From Streptococcus sp. D7B5 (GTDB taxonomy: Bacteria; Bacillota; Bacilli; Lactobacillales; Streptococcaceae): a stretch of 64,000 nucleotides of DNA. The translations under genes and the position numbers were made by a program. The stretch is from assembly GCF_029691405.1 (NCBI RefSeq), contig NZ_CP121467.1, forward strand, positions 806,001 to 870,000, in the 5' to 3' direction. How positions within the stretch are numbered: position 1 is the stretch's first letter; the number at the start of each line of letters is the position of its first letter. Below are positions 9,414 through 17,524 of the stretch, one piece after another. The notes beneath the pieces are model-generated. The model did not search any database and had not been told where the DNA came from. It saw only the letters and a program-made list of their open reading frames with translations.

Positions 9414-10814
9414 CTAGTCCTCAATTTCAATCGTTTCAATTACTACATCTTCAACTGGTTTGTCCATTGCACCAGTCTCAACAGCTGCAATGGCATCCAA
9501 GACCGCAAAAGATTCAGCATCTAGCAACTGCCCGAAAACAGTATGACGACGGTCAAGGTGAGGAGTTCCACCTTGTTCTGCATAAATCTCAGCGATCGGT
9601 TCAGGCCAGCCACCACGCGCAATCTCTTTCTTAGAGTACGGCAAGTGTTGGTTTTGCACGATAAAGAACTGGCTACCATTGGTATTTGGGCCCGCATTGG
9701 CCATAGAAAGGGCACCACGGATATTATAGAGTTCTTCAGAAAATTCATCTTCAAAAGAGTCACCGTAGATTGACTCGCCCCCCATACCAGTACCAGTTGG
9801 GTCTCCACCTTGGATCATAAAGTCCTTGATAATTCGGTGGAAAATGACACCATCATAGTAACCGTCTTTTGACAGAGCAACAAAGTTTGCTACTGTTTTG
9901 GGAGCATGTTCAGGGAAGAGCTTGATACGCAAGTCTCCGTGATTTGTTTTAATGGTCGCTAGCGGACCTTCTACTGTTTCAATGTCTACTTGTGGGAAAT
10001 GCAATTCTTTTTCTACCATACCAAATCCTTCTAAGGCATCAAAAATGCCATCTTCTTCTACTGTTTTTGTAATATAATCTGCTTTTTCTTTGATTTTATC
10101 ATGAGAAATTCCCATAGCAATACTGATTCCAGCATAATCAAAGAGTTCCAAGTCATTGAGACCATCCCCAAAGACCATGACATTCTCTGGTTTCAAGCCT
10201 AGATGTTCTACAACCTTGGCTACACCAGTTGCTTTGGATCCTGAAATCGGCACGATATCAGATGAATGTTCATGCCAACGCACCATGCGAAGTTTATCCG
10301 ATAAAGACTCTGGTAGGTGCAAGTCATCCCCTTTATCCTCAAAGGTCCACATCTGGTAAATATCTGCTTTTTCATGGAAGTTAGGATCCACATCCAAGTT
10401 TGGATAAATCGGATCAATAGCTTCACTGATCAGTTCTGTTCGCGTGGAGAGTTTGGCGTCATGACTACCAACCAGGCCGTACTCAATTCCCTCTTCCTTC
10501 GTCCAAGAAATGTACTCCACAACATCTGACTTGTCAATCTGATGTTGATAAATGACCTGACCTTTTTTATCTTCTATATAGGCCCCATTTAGGGTTACAA
10601 AAAAGTCCGGTTTGAGCTCACGAATCTCTGGAACAACACCGAAAATACCTCGCCCAGAGGCGATACCTGTTAAAATCCCTTTCTCTCGCAACTGCTTAAA
10701 AACAGTGGGAATTGTAGCTGGAATAAAGCCCGTCTTTGACGTACGCAAGGTATCATCAATATCAAAAAAGACAATTCTAATCTTCTTTGCCTTGTATTTT
10801 AATTTTGCATCCAT
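9414..10814 (-). CDS. Bifunctional Cof-type HAD phosphatase / cyclophilin peptidyl-prolyl isomerase
   Basis: 466-residue fusion. Residues ~10-270 are a Cof-type HAD-IIB hydrolase: FFDIDDTL (nucleophile Asp18 and Asp20) and the metal motif FGDGLNDLELF. Residues ~283-466 are a cyclophilin: FHRIIKDFMIQGGDP, SMANAGPNTNGSQFF and HTVFGQLLD contain the active-site Arg, Phe, Gln and His positions. Both halves look intact. No signal peptide, so both act in the cytoplasm. The fusion is known in streptococci; a reason for linking phosphatase and prolyl isomerase is not established. Upstream gene of cvfD. Confidence 0.93.
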   Translation of the reverse strand: MDAKLKYKAKKIRIVFFDIDDTLRTSKTGFIPATIPTVFKQLREKGILTGIASGRGIFGVVPEIRELKPDFFVTLNGAYIEDKKGQVIYQHQIDKSDVVEYISWTKEEGIEYGLVGSHDAKLSTRTELISEAIDPIYPNLDVDPNFHEKADIYQMWTFEDKGDDLHLPESLSDKLRMVRWHEHSSDIVPISGSKATGVAKVVEHLGLKPENVMVFGDGLNDLELFDYAGISIAMGISHDKIKEKADYITKTVEEDGIFDALEGFGMVEKELHFPQVDIETVEGPLATIKTNHGDLRIKLFPEHAPKTVANFVALSKDGYYDGVIFHRIIKDFMIQGGDPTGTGMGGESIYGDSFEDEFSEELYNIRGALSMANAGPNTNGSQFFIVQNQHLPYSKKEIARGGWPEPIAEIYAEQGGTPHLDRRHTVFGQLLDAESFAVLDAIAAVETGAMDKPVEDVVIETIEIED

Positions 10815-10898
10815 CTCTCTACCTCTTTTTTATCACTCTTTCCATTATACCATAAAGCTGATGAAATTCCCTTTTTGAAAAAAGATGAAAATCCTATC

Positions 10899-10932
10899 AA
10901 AAAGAGAGCCAGTAAAACTAGCCCTCTCTTTT
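10899..10932 (-). terminator. Terminator of the exopolysaccharide operon
   Basis: AGAGAGGGCTAG / CTGGCTCTCT stem followed by TTTTT on the minus strand, five nucleotides past the GH8 stop codon. Confidence 0.85.
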
Positions 10933-10936
10933 CATC

Positions 10937-12040
10937 CTAGAACATCTCTAGAGCAATCATGGTAATCATCGTTGCATCATAGTAGTTGTCCAAAGGTAAA
11001 TCTTGTGTGAAAATGTATTTATTTTGCTGAAGAAGTTTTAGATAACCTTCTCCCTTGTCAGATGCATAGGTAATCGGTGCCAAGAAACTACCTGCCTGGT
11101 ATTGATTGAGGGCAGATCCATTCAAGTCATATCCAGCATAAATGCGTTGCTCTTTCATAAAGAAATCCATCATCTTTTGAACGAGTTTTTGGCTTCTTTC
11201 ATCCTGGCTCTGTGACAGGTGATAAGGCAAACGACAAGCGTTATAAGAATACGCTCCATCGTATTGAGATTCGATAGTGTTGGCATCAACAAGACGTGCC
11301 TCAGACTTCTCAGCCCAGATAAAGTCTGGCAAGAGACCCGTATCAGAATGAGAACTGATTTGCTCCAATTGCCCAAGCATCTTATCCTTAACATCTAACC
11401 ACTGTTTGTTTCCAGTCAGGTCATAGAAAGATTGGAAATAGTGAGGAAGAGTATCAGACGTCCGCATCAAGTAATAATAATCAGAATCCTTGTTTGCCCA
11501 GTTTCCTACTGTTAAAACACCTGTCTCTTCATTGTAGTTGTACTTAAGGATATCATCCAAGATTTTTTTAGCTTGCGCTTGGTATTCCTGCGCCTTATCT
11601 GGCCACTGCTTGGCAGCTTCAATCAAAGAATAAGCGATGTAGAGATCCCCATCAGTTGCGTTCTGCTTCTCAACCGTTTCACTACCATTTGTGATCACTT
11701 GCTTCCAAGACATCAACTGCGTTCCCTCGATACGATGATTTTGATAATAGCGATAAAGACTCTCAAAATCTGCTTGACTTGCTTGCCCTTTTTGGGCTGC
11801 TAAAACCGTTATGAGCATGCCGTAACTTTGGGCTTCTGATAGAACTGTCGTTTCCTCAGAATCATTTGTCGTACGAACATAAGACTGATCACCTTTTGTA
11901 ACAAGGAACTGTTGGCTCCATTGGCTGTAAATTCGATTACGCATCTCGACTTTACTCCTTCCTCTTGCTAAAAACAAGGCTAAACAAAAGATAGAAAGGA
12001 TGAGCACAAACCAGACATATTTTAATTTATTCGTTTTCAT
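10937..12040 (-). CDS. Membrane-anchored glycoside hydrolase family 8 enzyme
   Basis: 367 residues: a single N-terminal membrane anchor (VLILSIFCLALFLA, residues ~8-25) and an extracellular GH8 (alpha/alpha)6-barrel. Glu69 in SEAQSYGML is the expected general acid; NATDGDLYIAY (Asp130/Asp132) is the second family signature. GH8 enzymes cut beta-1,4-linked glycans (cellulose, chitosan, xylan); in synthase operons, such as BcsZ with cellulose or PssZ in Listeria, they trim or release the product polymer. Last gene of the operon, 8 nt after the synthase. Substrate is inferred to be this operon's own polymer. Confidence 0.88.
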   Translation of the reverse strand: MKTNKLKYVWFVLILSIFCLALFLARGRSKVEMRNRIYSQWSQQFLVTKGDQSYVRTTNDSEETTVLSEAQSYGMLITVLAAQKGQASQADFESLYRYYQNHRIEGTQLMSWKQVITNGSETVEKQNATDGDLYIAYSLIEAAKQWPDKAQEYQAQAKKILDDILKYNYNEETGVLTVGNWANKDSDYYYLMRTSDTLPHYFQSFYDLTGNKQWLDVKDKMLGQLEQISSHSDTGLLPDFIWAEKSEARLVDANTIESQYDGAYSYNACRLPYHLSQSQDERSQKLVQKMMDFFMKEQRIYAGYDLNGSALNQYQAGSFLAPITYASDKGEGYLKLLQQNKYIFTQDLPLDNYYDATMITMIALEMF

Positions 12041-12048
12041 AGAACCTC

Positions 12049-13359
12049 CTATCCTGCAAATCGTTTGGTTTTAACCCACTTGGTTTCTTTTCGTCGGAGT
12101 ACTTTATCCAGCACGATTGAAGAAATGGAATCAACGGATACAACGATAAACATCTGTGCATAAGAGAAATAGGCTGCCAGGGCTAACCAGATTTGTTTAG
12201 TTGTCGCTTGTCCAAATTGACTTGCCAATGCTGTCATAATTTGCATCAAATAGAGACCAATCATGAGAATCCAGTTAAAGAGCATGAGCTGGGCGATGTA
12301 GATATTGTCCGCATCAAAAGCAAATGGAACCCTGACATCTGGGAAGAAAAGATTAAGACAGATCGCTAGCACATTCGCTAGGAAAATCAAATCCGAAAGA
12401 ACAATAGCAAAGTTAAACCAAAAGAAAACACAAGAATAGTTAAAGACTTCTAGTTTAACGCGCCAGTTTGCTCTGCCAAATAAATGCTTAAAGTTCGAGA
12501 GAACAACTTCATAATTTCCTTTCGCCCAACGTTTCCGCTGCATATAGTAACTCTTTAAGGTCTCAGGTTCTTGTTGGAAAGCCTCTGAATTATAGGCAAG
12601 GGCAATCAATTTACCACTCTGCATGATTTTGAAGGAAATATCGGTATCCTCAGTTAAGGCACCATTTTTCCAACCACCGATACTCTTTACAAAGTCGGTT
12701 TGAATGATAAAGTTGGTTCCTGGGATACGCCCAATTTTAAAGAGATGCCACATCCCAACGTGGTGCACGCGCTGAGTAACAACGATCTCTTGGTTGATAC
12801 AACGAGTCAAGAAATTTTGGTTGGCGTTTCGAGTCTTGTTGCGGCCAAAAGATGCCACGTGGCGTTCTGGGTCCTTCATCACTTCTTTGACAAGGAAATA
12901 AAGGGCGTTCTTTTCAGGCATAGCATCCGCATCATAAACACAGATGTATTCGCCTGTTGCCATCTCCAAAGCATCGTTTAGAACGCCCGCTTTTCCTCCC
13001 GTACCAGTACGGTCTATAATGGTTAGATTTCTTTCAGCATATTCTGGCATGGCTTGTACAGACAAGCATTCAGCATAAGTGTTATCCGAACAGTTATCCG
13101 CAAATAAGAGCAATTCCACACGATCGTGAGGATAATTCATATCCAAGATAGCTTTTGCCGTTTGGGCAATAACCACATCCTCATTATGAGCAGGAACAAC
13201 AATGGTGACCTTAGGATAATAAGGTAGCGGCGAAGTGTCTACACGAAAATCACTGTGTTTAAACCAAAAGTGTACTGCCGAAAAGAGAATTACCAAGCCC
13301 CAAGCTAGAGAAATCCAAATTGTAAGCAAGGTAAAAATCATTACCATTTGACTAATCAT
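12049..13359 (-). CDS. Processive GT2 exopolysaccharide synthase (BcsA/IcaA/PssC-like)
   Basis: 436 residues. One N-terminal membrane helix (~8-33), a GT-A domain with VVPAHNE, the DAD metal motif (residues 143-145), TED (236-238, catalytic base) and QRKRW (274-278, the QxxRW motif of processive beta-synthases), then four or so C-terminal membrane helices. This is the layout of synthases that polymerise and extrude a linear beta-linked polysaccharide. No PilZ domain is present, so nucleotide control, if any, must come from a partner protein. It overlaps the 46-residue peptide gene by 8 nt. Donor is inferred to be UDP-ManNAc or UDP-GlcNAc. Confidence 0.92.
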   Translation of the reverse strand: MISQMVMIFTLLTIWISLAWGLVILFSAVHFWFKHSDFRVDTSPLPYYPKVTIVVPAHNEDVVIAQTAKAILDMNYPHDRVELLLFADNCSDNTYAECLSVQAMPEYAERNLTIIDRTGTGGKAGVLNDALEMATGEYICVYDADAMPEKNALYFLVKEVMKDPERHVASFGRNKTRNANQNFLTRCINQEIVVTQRVHHVGMWHLFKIGRIPGTNFIIQTDFVKSIGGWKNGALTEDTDISFKIMQSGKLIALAYNSEAFQQEPETLKSYYMQRKRWAKGNYEVVLSNFKHLFGRANWRVKLEVFNYSCVFFWFNFAIVLSDLIFLANVLAICLNLFFPDVRVPFAFDADNIYIAQLMLFNWILMIGLYLMQIMTALASQFGQATTKQIWLALAAYFSYAQMFIVVSVDSISSIVLDKVLRRKETKWVKTKRFAG

Positions 13360-13492
13360 GATTCACCGCCTTAAAATTTTTGTTCACTCGATGGTAAAGA
13401 ATATTGTATGCAATAAATAGTATGATAAAACAAATGCCAAAGGCGAGACTGAGTGCCAAAGCAATACCAAAAAATAGTTCGGTTAAAGTCAT
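13352..13492 (-). CDS. 46-residue single-pass membrane peptide of the exopolysaccharide operon
   Basis: Short ORF: ATG at 13492 with an AGGAGGGAAAC ribosome site, one hydrophobic helix (residues ~5-33, IALALSLAFGICFIILFIA) followed by the basic tail YHRVNKNFKAVNHD, stop at 13352. It overlaps the synthase start by 8 nt (CATG shared), so the two are probably translationally coupled. Small membrane subunits accompany other polysaccharide synthases (BcsF, IcaD/PgaD), so a synthase-assembly role is plausible but inferred; no homologue is recognised. Confidence 0.75.
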   Translation of the reverse strand: MTLTELFFGIALALSLAFGICFIILFIAYNILYHRVNKNFKAVNHD

Positions 13493-13501
13493 GTTTCCCT
13501 C

Positions 13502-14281
13502 CTAATATTCTACAATTACATCTGTCTCTAGTTGACGTTTGAGATGACTGGCGACATCCGCGTAGTCTTGGTATTTATCTTTATTATCAGAGTTAATCAC
13601 CAAATAGCCTGTTTGGAACTGAATTCCTTGATTGCCATCTTCTCCATGAAAAACTAAACTGCTCAGTTTCTCCTGCAAACCATTCAAATAAAGTTCCTTC
13701 AAAGAATGTTGGTTAGTACTCGATAGAACGAGAAAATTACCATCCGAAACGTAATAGAGCTTATCATTGTAACTCAATTCCTGAGCAATTCCCTCTTGAA
13801 TACGACTGAGCATCTGGTTATGTTCTTTTGGTTTAATCTGGAAGAACAAATCTTCATGTGCCCAATGAATCAATAAAGATTGAACCGTAACATCACTTTG
13901 TTCAGTGACCATAGCTTGGTAATCTGCTCGAGCTGCGTCTTCCTGTTCTTGGACCTTTGAGGCCACCTTGAAGAAATAATAACGAACCTTAAGTAGAATC
14001 CCAATCAAAAGAGGAAAACTGATTAATAAGAAGATCAGTTGCATGATTGGGATGTAAACCACACCCGCAACCAAAACGATAAGTCCAAAACCAAATGCTA
14101 AGATAAGGGTCCAAGTAAGCAAAAGGTCAGATAATACCAACACGGCAAACAAGGCTAAAGCCAAAAACAAGATTTGTTCTAAAATGATTGCTCGAGCATA
14201 CAAAAAACAAAGCACCAAAAGAATGACCTCACAAGCAAGCAAAGCCATAAGCCAGTTTTTAAATTGACTCCAATTTTTCAT
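13502..14281 (-). CDS. Membrane protein with degenerate GGDEF domain (PssE/PelD-like sensor candidate)
   Basis: 259 residues: four or five membrane helices (residues ~8-105), a short charged helix (KVASKVQEQEDAARADYQ), then a ~125-residue cytoplasmic domain. That domain follows the GGDEF pattern: a LLIHW strand, a helix ending AQELSYND, then DKLYYVSDGNFLVLSS where SDGNF (179-183) sits at the GG(D/E)EF position, and a final strand FQTGYLVI plus C-terminal helix. The catalytic residues are lost and the RxxD I-site position reads YNDK. It should therefore be a binding or structural module, not a cyclase. Its RBS overlaps the end of the epimerase gene. Confidence 0.75.
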   Translation of the reverse strand: MKNWSQFKNWLMALLACEVILLVLCFLYARAIILEQILFLALALFAVLVLSDLLLTWTLILAFGFGLIVLVAGVVYIPIMQLIFLLISFPLLIGILLKVRYYFFKVASKVQEQEDAARADYQAMVTEQSDVTVQSLLIHWAHEDLFFQIKPKEHNQMLSRIQEGIAQELSYNDKLYYVSDGNFLVLSSTNQHSLKELYLNGLQEKLSSLVFHGEDGNQGIQFQTGYLVINSDNKDKYQDYADVASHLKRQLETDVIVEY

Positions 14282-14287
14282 TTTATC

Positions 14288-15436
14288 TTATTTCCCCCCT
14301 TTGAATTCAGATACAGAAGTCGCTGCCCCAAAGTACTGTTGAATGGATTGTACGATTCGTTCAGAAGCTCTTCCATCTCCATAAGGATTTGGTGCCTGAG
14401 ACATTTGTCTATAAAGAGTTTCATCTGTTAAGAGTGCTGCCATTGCTTCTTTCACACGTACTGGATACGTACCAACTAGCTTCAACGTACCTGCTCTTAC
14501 TCCTTCTGGACGTTCCGTCGTGTCACGAAGGACAAGGACAGGTTTGCCGAGAGAAGGTGCCTCTTCCTGAACACCTCCAGAGTCAGTCATGATAAAATAG
14601 CTTCTTGAAGCCAAATTATGAAAATCAAGTACATCTAAAGGCTCAATCAAGTGAATACGATCGTGACCAGCTAAGATATCGTTTGCTGCTTCTTGCACGG
14701 CAGGACTGAGGTGAACAGGATAAACAACCTCAATTTCCTGATGAAGATCAACCATCTCACGTAAAGCTGTAAAGACATTTCTCATTGGTTGACCTTGATT
14801 CTCACGACGGTGCATGGTTACCAATACAAGTTTCTTATCTGGATCCAATTGATCTAGAACTTCATGATAGTAATCCGATTGAACGGTTAGTTTCAAGGCA
14901 TCAATGGCTGTATTCCCCGTAATGACAATAGCAGACTCAGGGTGATTTTCCTTGAGGAGATTTTCTTTACTCTCACTAGTTGGAGCAAAATAAAGATCCG
15001 CAAGGTTATCAGTCATCTGACGATTCATTTCTTCTGGGAAAGGAGAATACTTATCAAAGGTCCTTAGCCCGGCTTCAACGTGGCCGATACGTACCTGATT
15101 ATAGAAAGCAACTAAACTTGCTGCAAAAGTTGTTGTTGTATCTCCATGAACAAGAACCATATCTGGAAGTTCTTGCTTAACAACTGGATCAAACTTTTCT
15201 AAAATTTTTCCAGTAATATCTAAAAGGGATTGATTTTTCCCCATAATATCCAGGTCATAATGTGGCTCAATGCTAAAAGTTTCAAGAACTTGATCTAGCA
15301 TTTGGCGATGCTGAGCTGTCACAACTGTGATCGTCTCAATGCTGTCACTATGTTTTTGCAATTCTAACACTAAAGGGGCCATTTTAATAGCTTCTGGTCG
15401 TGTCCCAAAAACAACCATCACTTTCAGTTTCTTCAT
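14288..15436 (-). CDS. UDP-GlcNAc 2-epimerase (non-hydrolysing, WecB/MnaA type)
   Basis: 382-residue cytosolic enzyme interconverting UDP-GlcNAc and UDP-ManNAc. Family signatures: VVFGTRPEAIKMAPL at the N-terminus, GHVEAGLRT, YPVHLSP and TDSGGVQEEAPSLGKPVLVLR with the GVRAGT nucleotide loop. Complete length for the family. It is the first gene of the exopolysaccharide operon, six nucleotides before the degenerate-GGDEF gene, which implies that UDP-ManNAc is made for this synthase. AGAAGGA ribosome site before the ATG. Confidence 0.93.
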   Translation of the reverse strand: MKKLKVMVVFGTRPEAIKMAPLVLELQKHSDSIETITVVTAQHRQMLDQVLETFSIEPHYDLDIMGKNQSLLDITGKILEKFDPVVKQELPDMVLVHGDTTTTFAASLVAFYNQVRIGHVEAGLRTFDKYSPFPEEMNRQMTDNLADLYFAPTSESKENLLKENHPESAIVITGNTAIDALKLTVQSDYYHEVLDQLDPDKKLVLVTMHRRENQGQPMRNVFTALREMVDLHQEIEVVYPVHLSPAVQEAANDILAGHDRIHLIEPLDVLDFHNLASRSYFIMTDSGGVQEEAPSLGKPVLVLRDTTERPEGVRAGTLKLVGTYPVRVKEAMAALLTDETLYRQMSQAPNPYGDGRASERIVQSIQQYFGAATSVSEFKGGK

Positions 15437-15794
15437 TATGCTATCCTTCTACTATAATAAAATTTGACACATCAGATTAATCTTTATATCGAATTATTGC
15501 GCAAATCAATTAATTTGATTATCTTAATTATTTTACCGTCAATTAATTTATATGTCAAATTTTTTCCAAATTATATTATTGCATTTAATTTAATTTTAAC
15601 AATTTGTAACCTTTTTGTAACAATATTATTTACAACCTTTAAAAAGCCTTATTTTAGGAAATTTTAAGACCTTTCAAAAGAATTCGTATTTAAAAAAACT
15701 AAACCTTATATGTTTTTTTCGATATTTATTTTTATCTTGACATTTCAAACAATTATATTTTATCACTTTGAGGAATAAATCAAACAATTTCAAA
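15437..15794 (-). promoter_or_regulatory. AT-rich leader/control region of the exopolysaccharide operon
   Basis: About 360 bp with no supported gene and strikingly lower GC than its neighbours. Immediately upstream of the epimerase start is an AGAAGGA ribosome site and a TATAGT -10-like box at about 15450-15456, but no convincing -35. Further up lies a combox-like TACGAATT (15681-15688). Low GC and distance suggest a long untranslated leader or a binding region for a DNA-bending or silencing protein; this is inference. Confidence 0.4.
15681..15688 (-). promoter_or_regulatory. Possible competence (ComX) cin-box
   Basis: Minus strand TACGAATT preceded by a run of seven T three bases upstream, matching seven of eight positions of the streptococcal late-competence cin-box TACGAATA with its upstream T tract. 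It is ~245 nt before the epimerase start and lies in AT-rich DNA where chance matches are likely. Confidence 0.25.
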
Positions 15795-15826
15795 CAAAAA
15801 ATCCCTTTTTCGAATGAAAAAGGGAC
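15795..15826 (-). terminator. Terminator after the GNAT gene
   Basis: CCCTTTTTC / GAAAAAGGG stem with a four-base loop, followed by TTTTTT on the minus strand. Confidence 0.85.
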
Positions 15827-15875
15827 TGTGATTGTTGTTTACTATATTTAAAATTTAAACCTTATAAAATCTGTC

Positions 15876-16385
15876 TTAAAACAAATTTTTCGACAGATAC
15901 AAAACCAATTCTCCGATATCTTCACAAACCGCATTCATGCCCGGTTGATGGTTCTGATACCAAACACCCGTCCCATCTGGAATATAGCCTCGTTTGATGT
16001 ACAATCTCTGGGCAGGTCCATACCCTGAATGGAGCCCAACACCAAGGGTCACCTTATCCGATGTGAGCCTAACTCGTTTTTCTGCTTCTTCCAGCAAGAG
16101 ATTTCCAATACCTTGATTTTGAAAAGGTTCAAAGACATTGAAATCTGAGAGTTCTGGATAGATTTCTGCAAAAGGCCCCTGCTTAGCGCAGGGCAAAATT
16201 GTGATATAACCCACTAAAGCACCCTCAACCTCTGCAACTAAGACTTCTCTCTCCCCACATTCTTGTTCAAGAAAATACCTAGCCAAAATTTCTTCTCTAC
16301 CCGGCCAACCTTGATTGATAAAACCTTGGGATAGTTCTTTAACATCAGATGTTTGCATTTTTCTAATCAGACACGTTGTTTCCAT
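15876..16385 (-). CDS. GNAT-family N-acetyltransferase
   Basis: 169-residue acetyltransferase with the acetyl-CoA pyrophosphate-binding motif FQNQGIGNLLLEEAEKRV (motif A), followed by the beta-bulge region LGVGLHSGYGPAQRLYIKRGY and the ending GTGVWYQN. The acceptor substrate cannot be predicted. AAGGAG precedes the ATG. Single gene with its own terminator, placed between the exopolysaccharide leader and the rpsR terminator array. Confidence 0.85.
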   Translation of the reverse strand: METTCLIRKMQTSDVKELSQGFINQGWPGREEILARYFLEQECGEREVLVAEVEGALVGYITILPCAKQGPFAEIYPELSDFNVFEPFQNQGIGNLLLEEAEKRVRLTSDKVTLGVGLHSGYGPAQRLYIKRGYIPDGTGVWYQNHQPGMNAVCEDIGELVLYLSKNLF

Positions 16386-16509
16386 AAGGTACTCCTTAAA
16401 AGCCTTCTTCCACTATTATAGCACGATAATAGAGATAAAAAGAAAGACCTAGCAAACTAAAAATAGAATCCTACTAGGCCCAGAAATATATGCTTTTGAT
16501 TGTTCACAG

Positions 16510-16773
16510 TAAGAATCTTAATTCGCTTTCTTATTTTCAAACTCATGAAAAAGAGGTCTACCCGGACCCAACTCGCTCTCTCGTTTCAAAGCTCGTGAAA
16601 AAAAGACCCACCCGGGTCTTAATTCGCTTTCTTGTTTTCAAGCTCATGAAAAGAGGTCCACTGGACCCAACTCGCTCCCTCGTTTCAAAGCTCGTAAAAA
16701 AGACCCACCCGGGTCTTAATTCGCTTTCTTGTTTTCAAGCTCATGAAAAAGAGGTCCAGTGGACCTCTTTTTT
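16510..16773 (-). repeat. Tandem array of five terminator-like hairpins downstream of rpsR
   Basis: Five hairpins spaced 47-51 bp, each followed by a T run on the minus strand, at about 16746-16773, 16696-16715, 16649-16668, 16598-16618 and 16548-16570. Two stem types alternate: GAGGTCC..GGACCTC and GACCC..GGGTC. Each is followed by one of two related linkers (CATGAGCTTGAAAACAAGAA type or CACGAGCTTTGAAACGAG type), so the array is ~2.5 copies of a ~100-bp unit or five copies of a ~50-bp half-unit. The first hairpin is the natural terminator of the rpsF-ssb-rpsR operon. No gene is supported in the stretch between rpsR and the GNAT gene. Confidence 0.85.
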
Positions 16774-17011
16774 AATCTTCGTTTACGAAAGGCATCAAAG
16801 CCATTACGCGAGCGCGTTTGATAGCTGTTGTTACTTTACGTTGGTTTTTAGCTGAAGTTCCTGTTACACGACGAGGAAGGATTTTCCCACGTTCTGAAAC
16901 AAAACGGCTAAGAAGCTCAGTATCTTTGTAATCAACATATTCAATTTTGTTTGCTGCGATGTAATCAACTTTTTTACGGCGTTTGAATCCGCCACGACGT
17001 TGTTGAGCCAT
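16772..17011 (-). CDS. rpsR: 30S ribosomal protein bS18
   Basis: 79-residue basic protein ([17 protein letters not shown] ... [25 protein letters not shown]), the complete small-subunit protein S18, which binds 16S rRNA together with S6. Third gene of the rpsF-ssb-rpsR operon; the stop codon lies on the edge of the first terminator hairpin. Confidence 0.98.
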   Translation of the reverse strand: MAQQRRGGFKRRKKVDYIAANKIEYVDYKDTELLSRFVSERGKILPRRVTGTSAKNQRKVTTAIKRARVMALMPFVNED

Positions 17012-17042
17012 GTTTTTTCTCCTTTATAGTATTAATTGTCCA

Positions 17043-17513
17043 TTAGAATGGTAAATCATCATCTGAAATGTCCAATGGATTTGTTGCTCCAAATGGATTT
17101 TCAGAACGTGAAAAGTCTGGTACTGGGTTTGCAGGTGCTGATTGACCAGCAGTTGGTGCGGAATAAGCTCCACCTGAATGTCCTTCACGCACTCCGCGGC
17201 TTTCCAACATTTGGAAATTATCCGCCACGACTTCTGTTACGTAAACACGTTGTCCTTGCTGGTTATCGTAACTTCGAGTCTGAATACGACCTGTGATCCC
17301 GATAAGAGAGCCTTTTTTAGCCCAGTTAGCAAGATTTTCAGCTTGTTGGCGCCACATAACGACATTGATAAAATCAGCCTCACGTTCGCCATTTTGACTC
17401 TTAAATGTACGGTTTACTGCAAGAGTAAAAGTCGCAACTGCTACATTTGATGGGGTATAACGCAACTCAGCGTCACGCGTCATACGCCCTACAAGTACAA
17501 CATTGTTAATCAT
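17043..17513 (-). CDS. ssb: Single-stranded DNA-binding protein
   Basis: 156 residues: N-terminal OB fold ([20 protein letters not shown] ... [20 protein letters not shown]), a Gly/Ala/Pro-rich linker, and the acidic C-terminal tip DISDDDLPF that recruits partner proteins. It coats single-stranded DNA in replication and repair. Location between rpsF and rpsR identifies it as the housekeeping SsbA-type paralogue, not the competence-induced one. Confidence 0.97.
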   Translation of the reverse strand: MINNVVLVGRMTRDAELRYTPSNVAVATFTLAVNRTFKSQNGEREADFINVVMWRQQAENLANWAKKGSLIGITGRIQTRSYDNQQGQRVYVTEVVADNFQMLESRGVREGHSGGAYSAPTAGQSAPANPVPDFSRSENPFGATNPLDISDDDLPF

Positions 17514-17524
17514 AATCTACCTTC

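Noticed and set aside
10937..12040. Bacterial cellulose operon (BcsA/BcsZ)
   Set aside because: The synthase has no PilZ domain, BcsB is absent and a UDP-GlcNAc 2-epimerase heads the operon, so an amino-sugar polymer is more likely than cellulose.
15464..15667. 67-codon plus-strand frame with hydrophobic Ile/Leu/Phe-rich product in the AT-rich leader
   Set aside because: The composition is what random very AT-rich DNA gives, and there is no ribosome site or recognisable family.
16490..16855. 121-codon plus-strand frame across the rpsR terminator array
   Set aside because: It is generated by the tandem hairpin repeats and runs antisense into rpsR; repeated peptide content only mirrors the DNA repeat.
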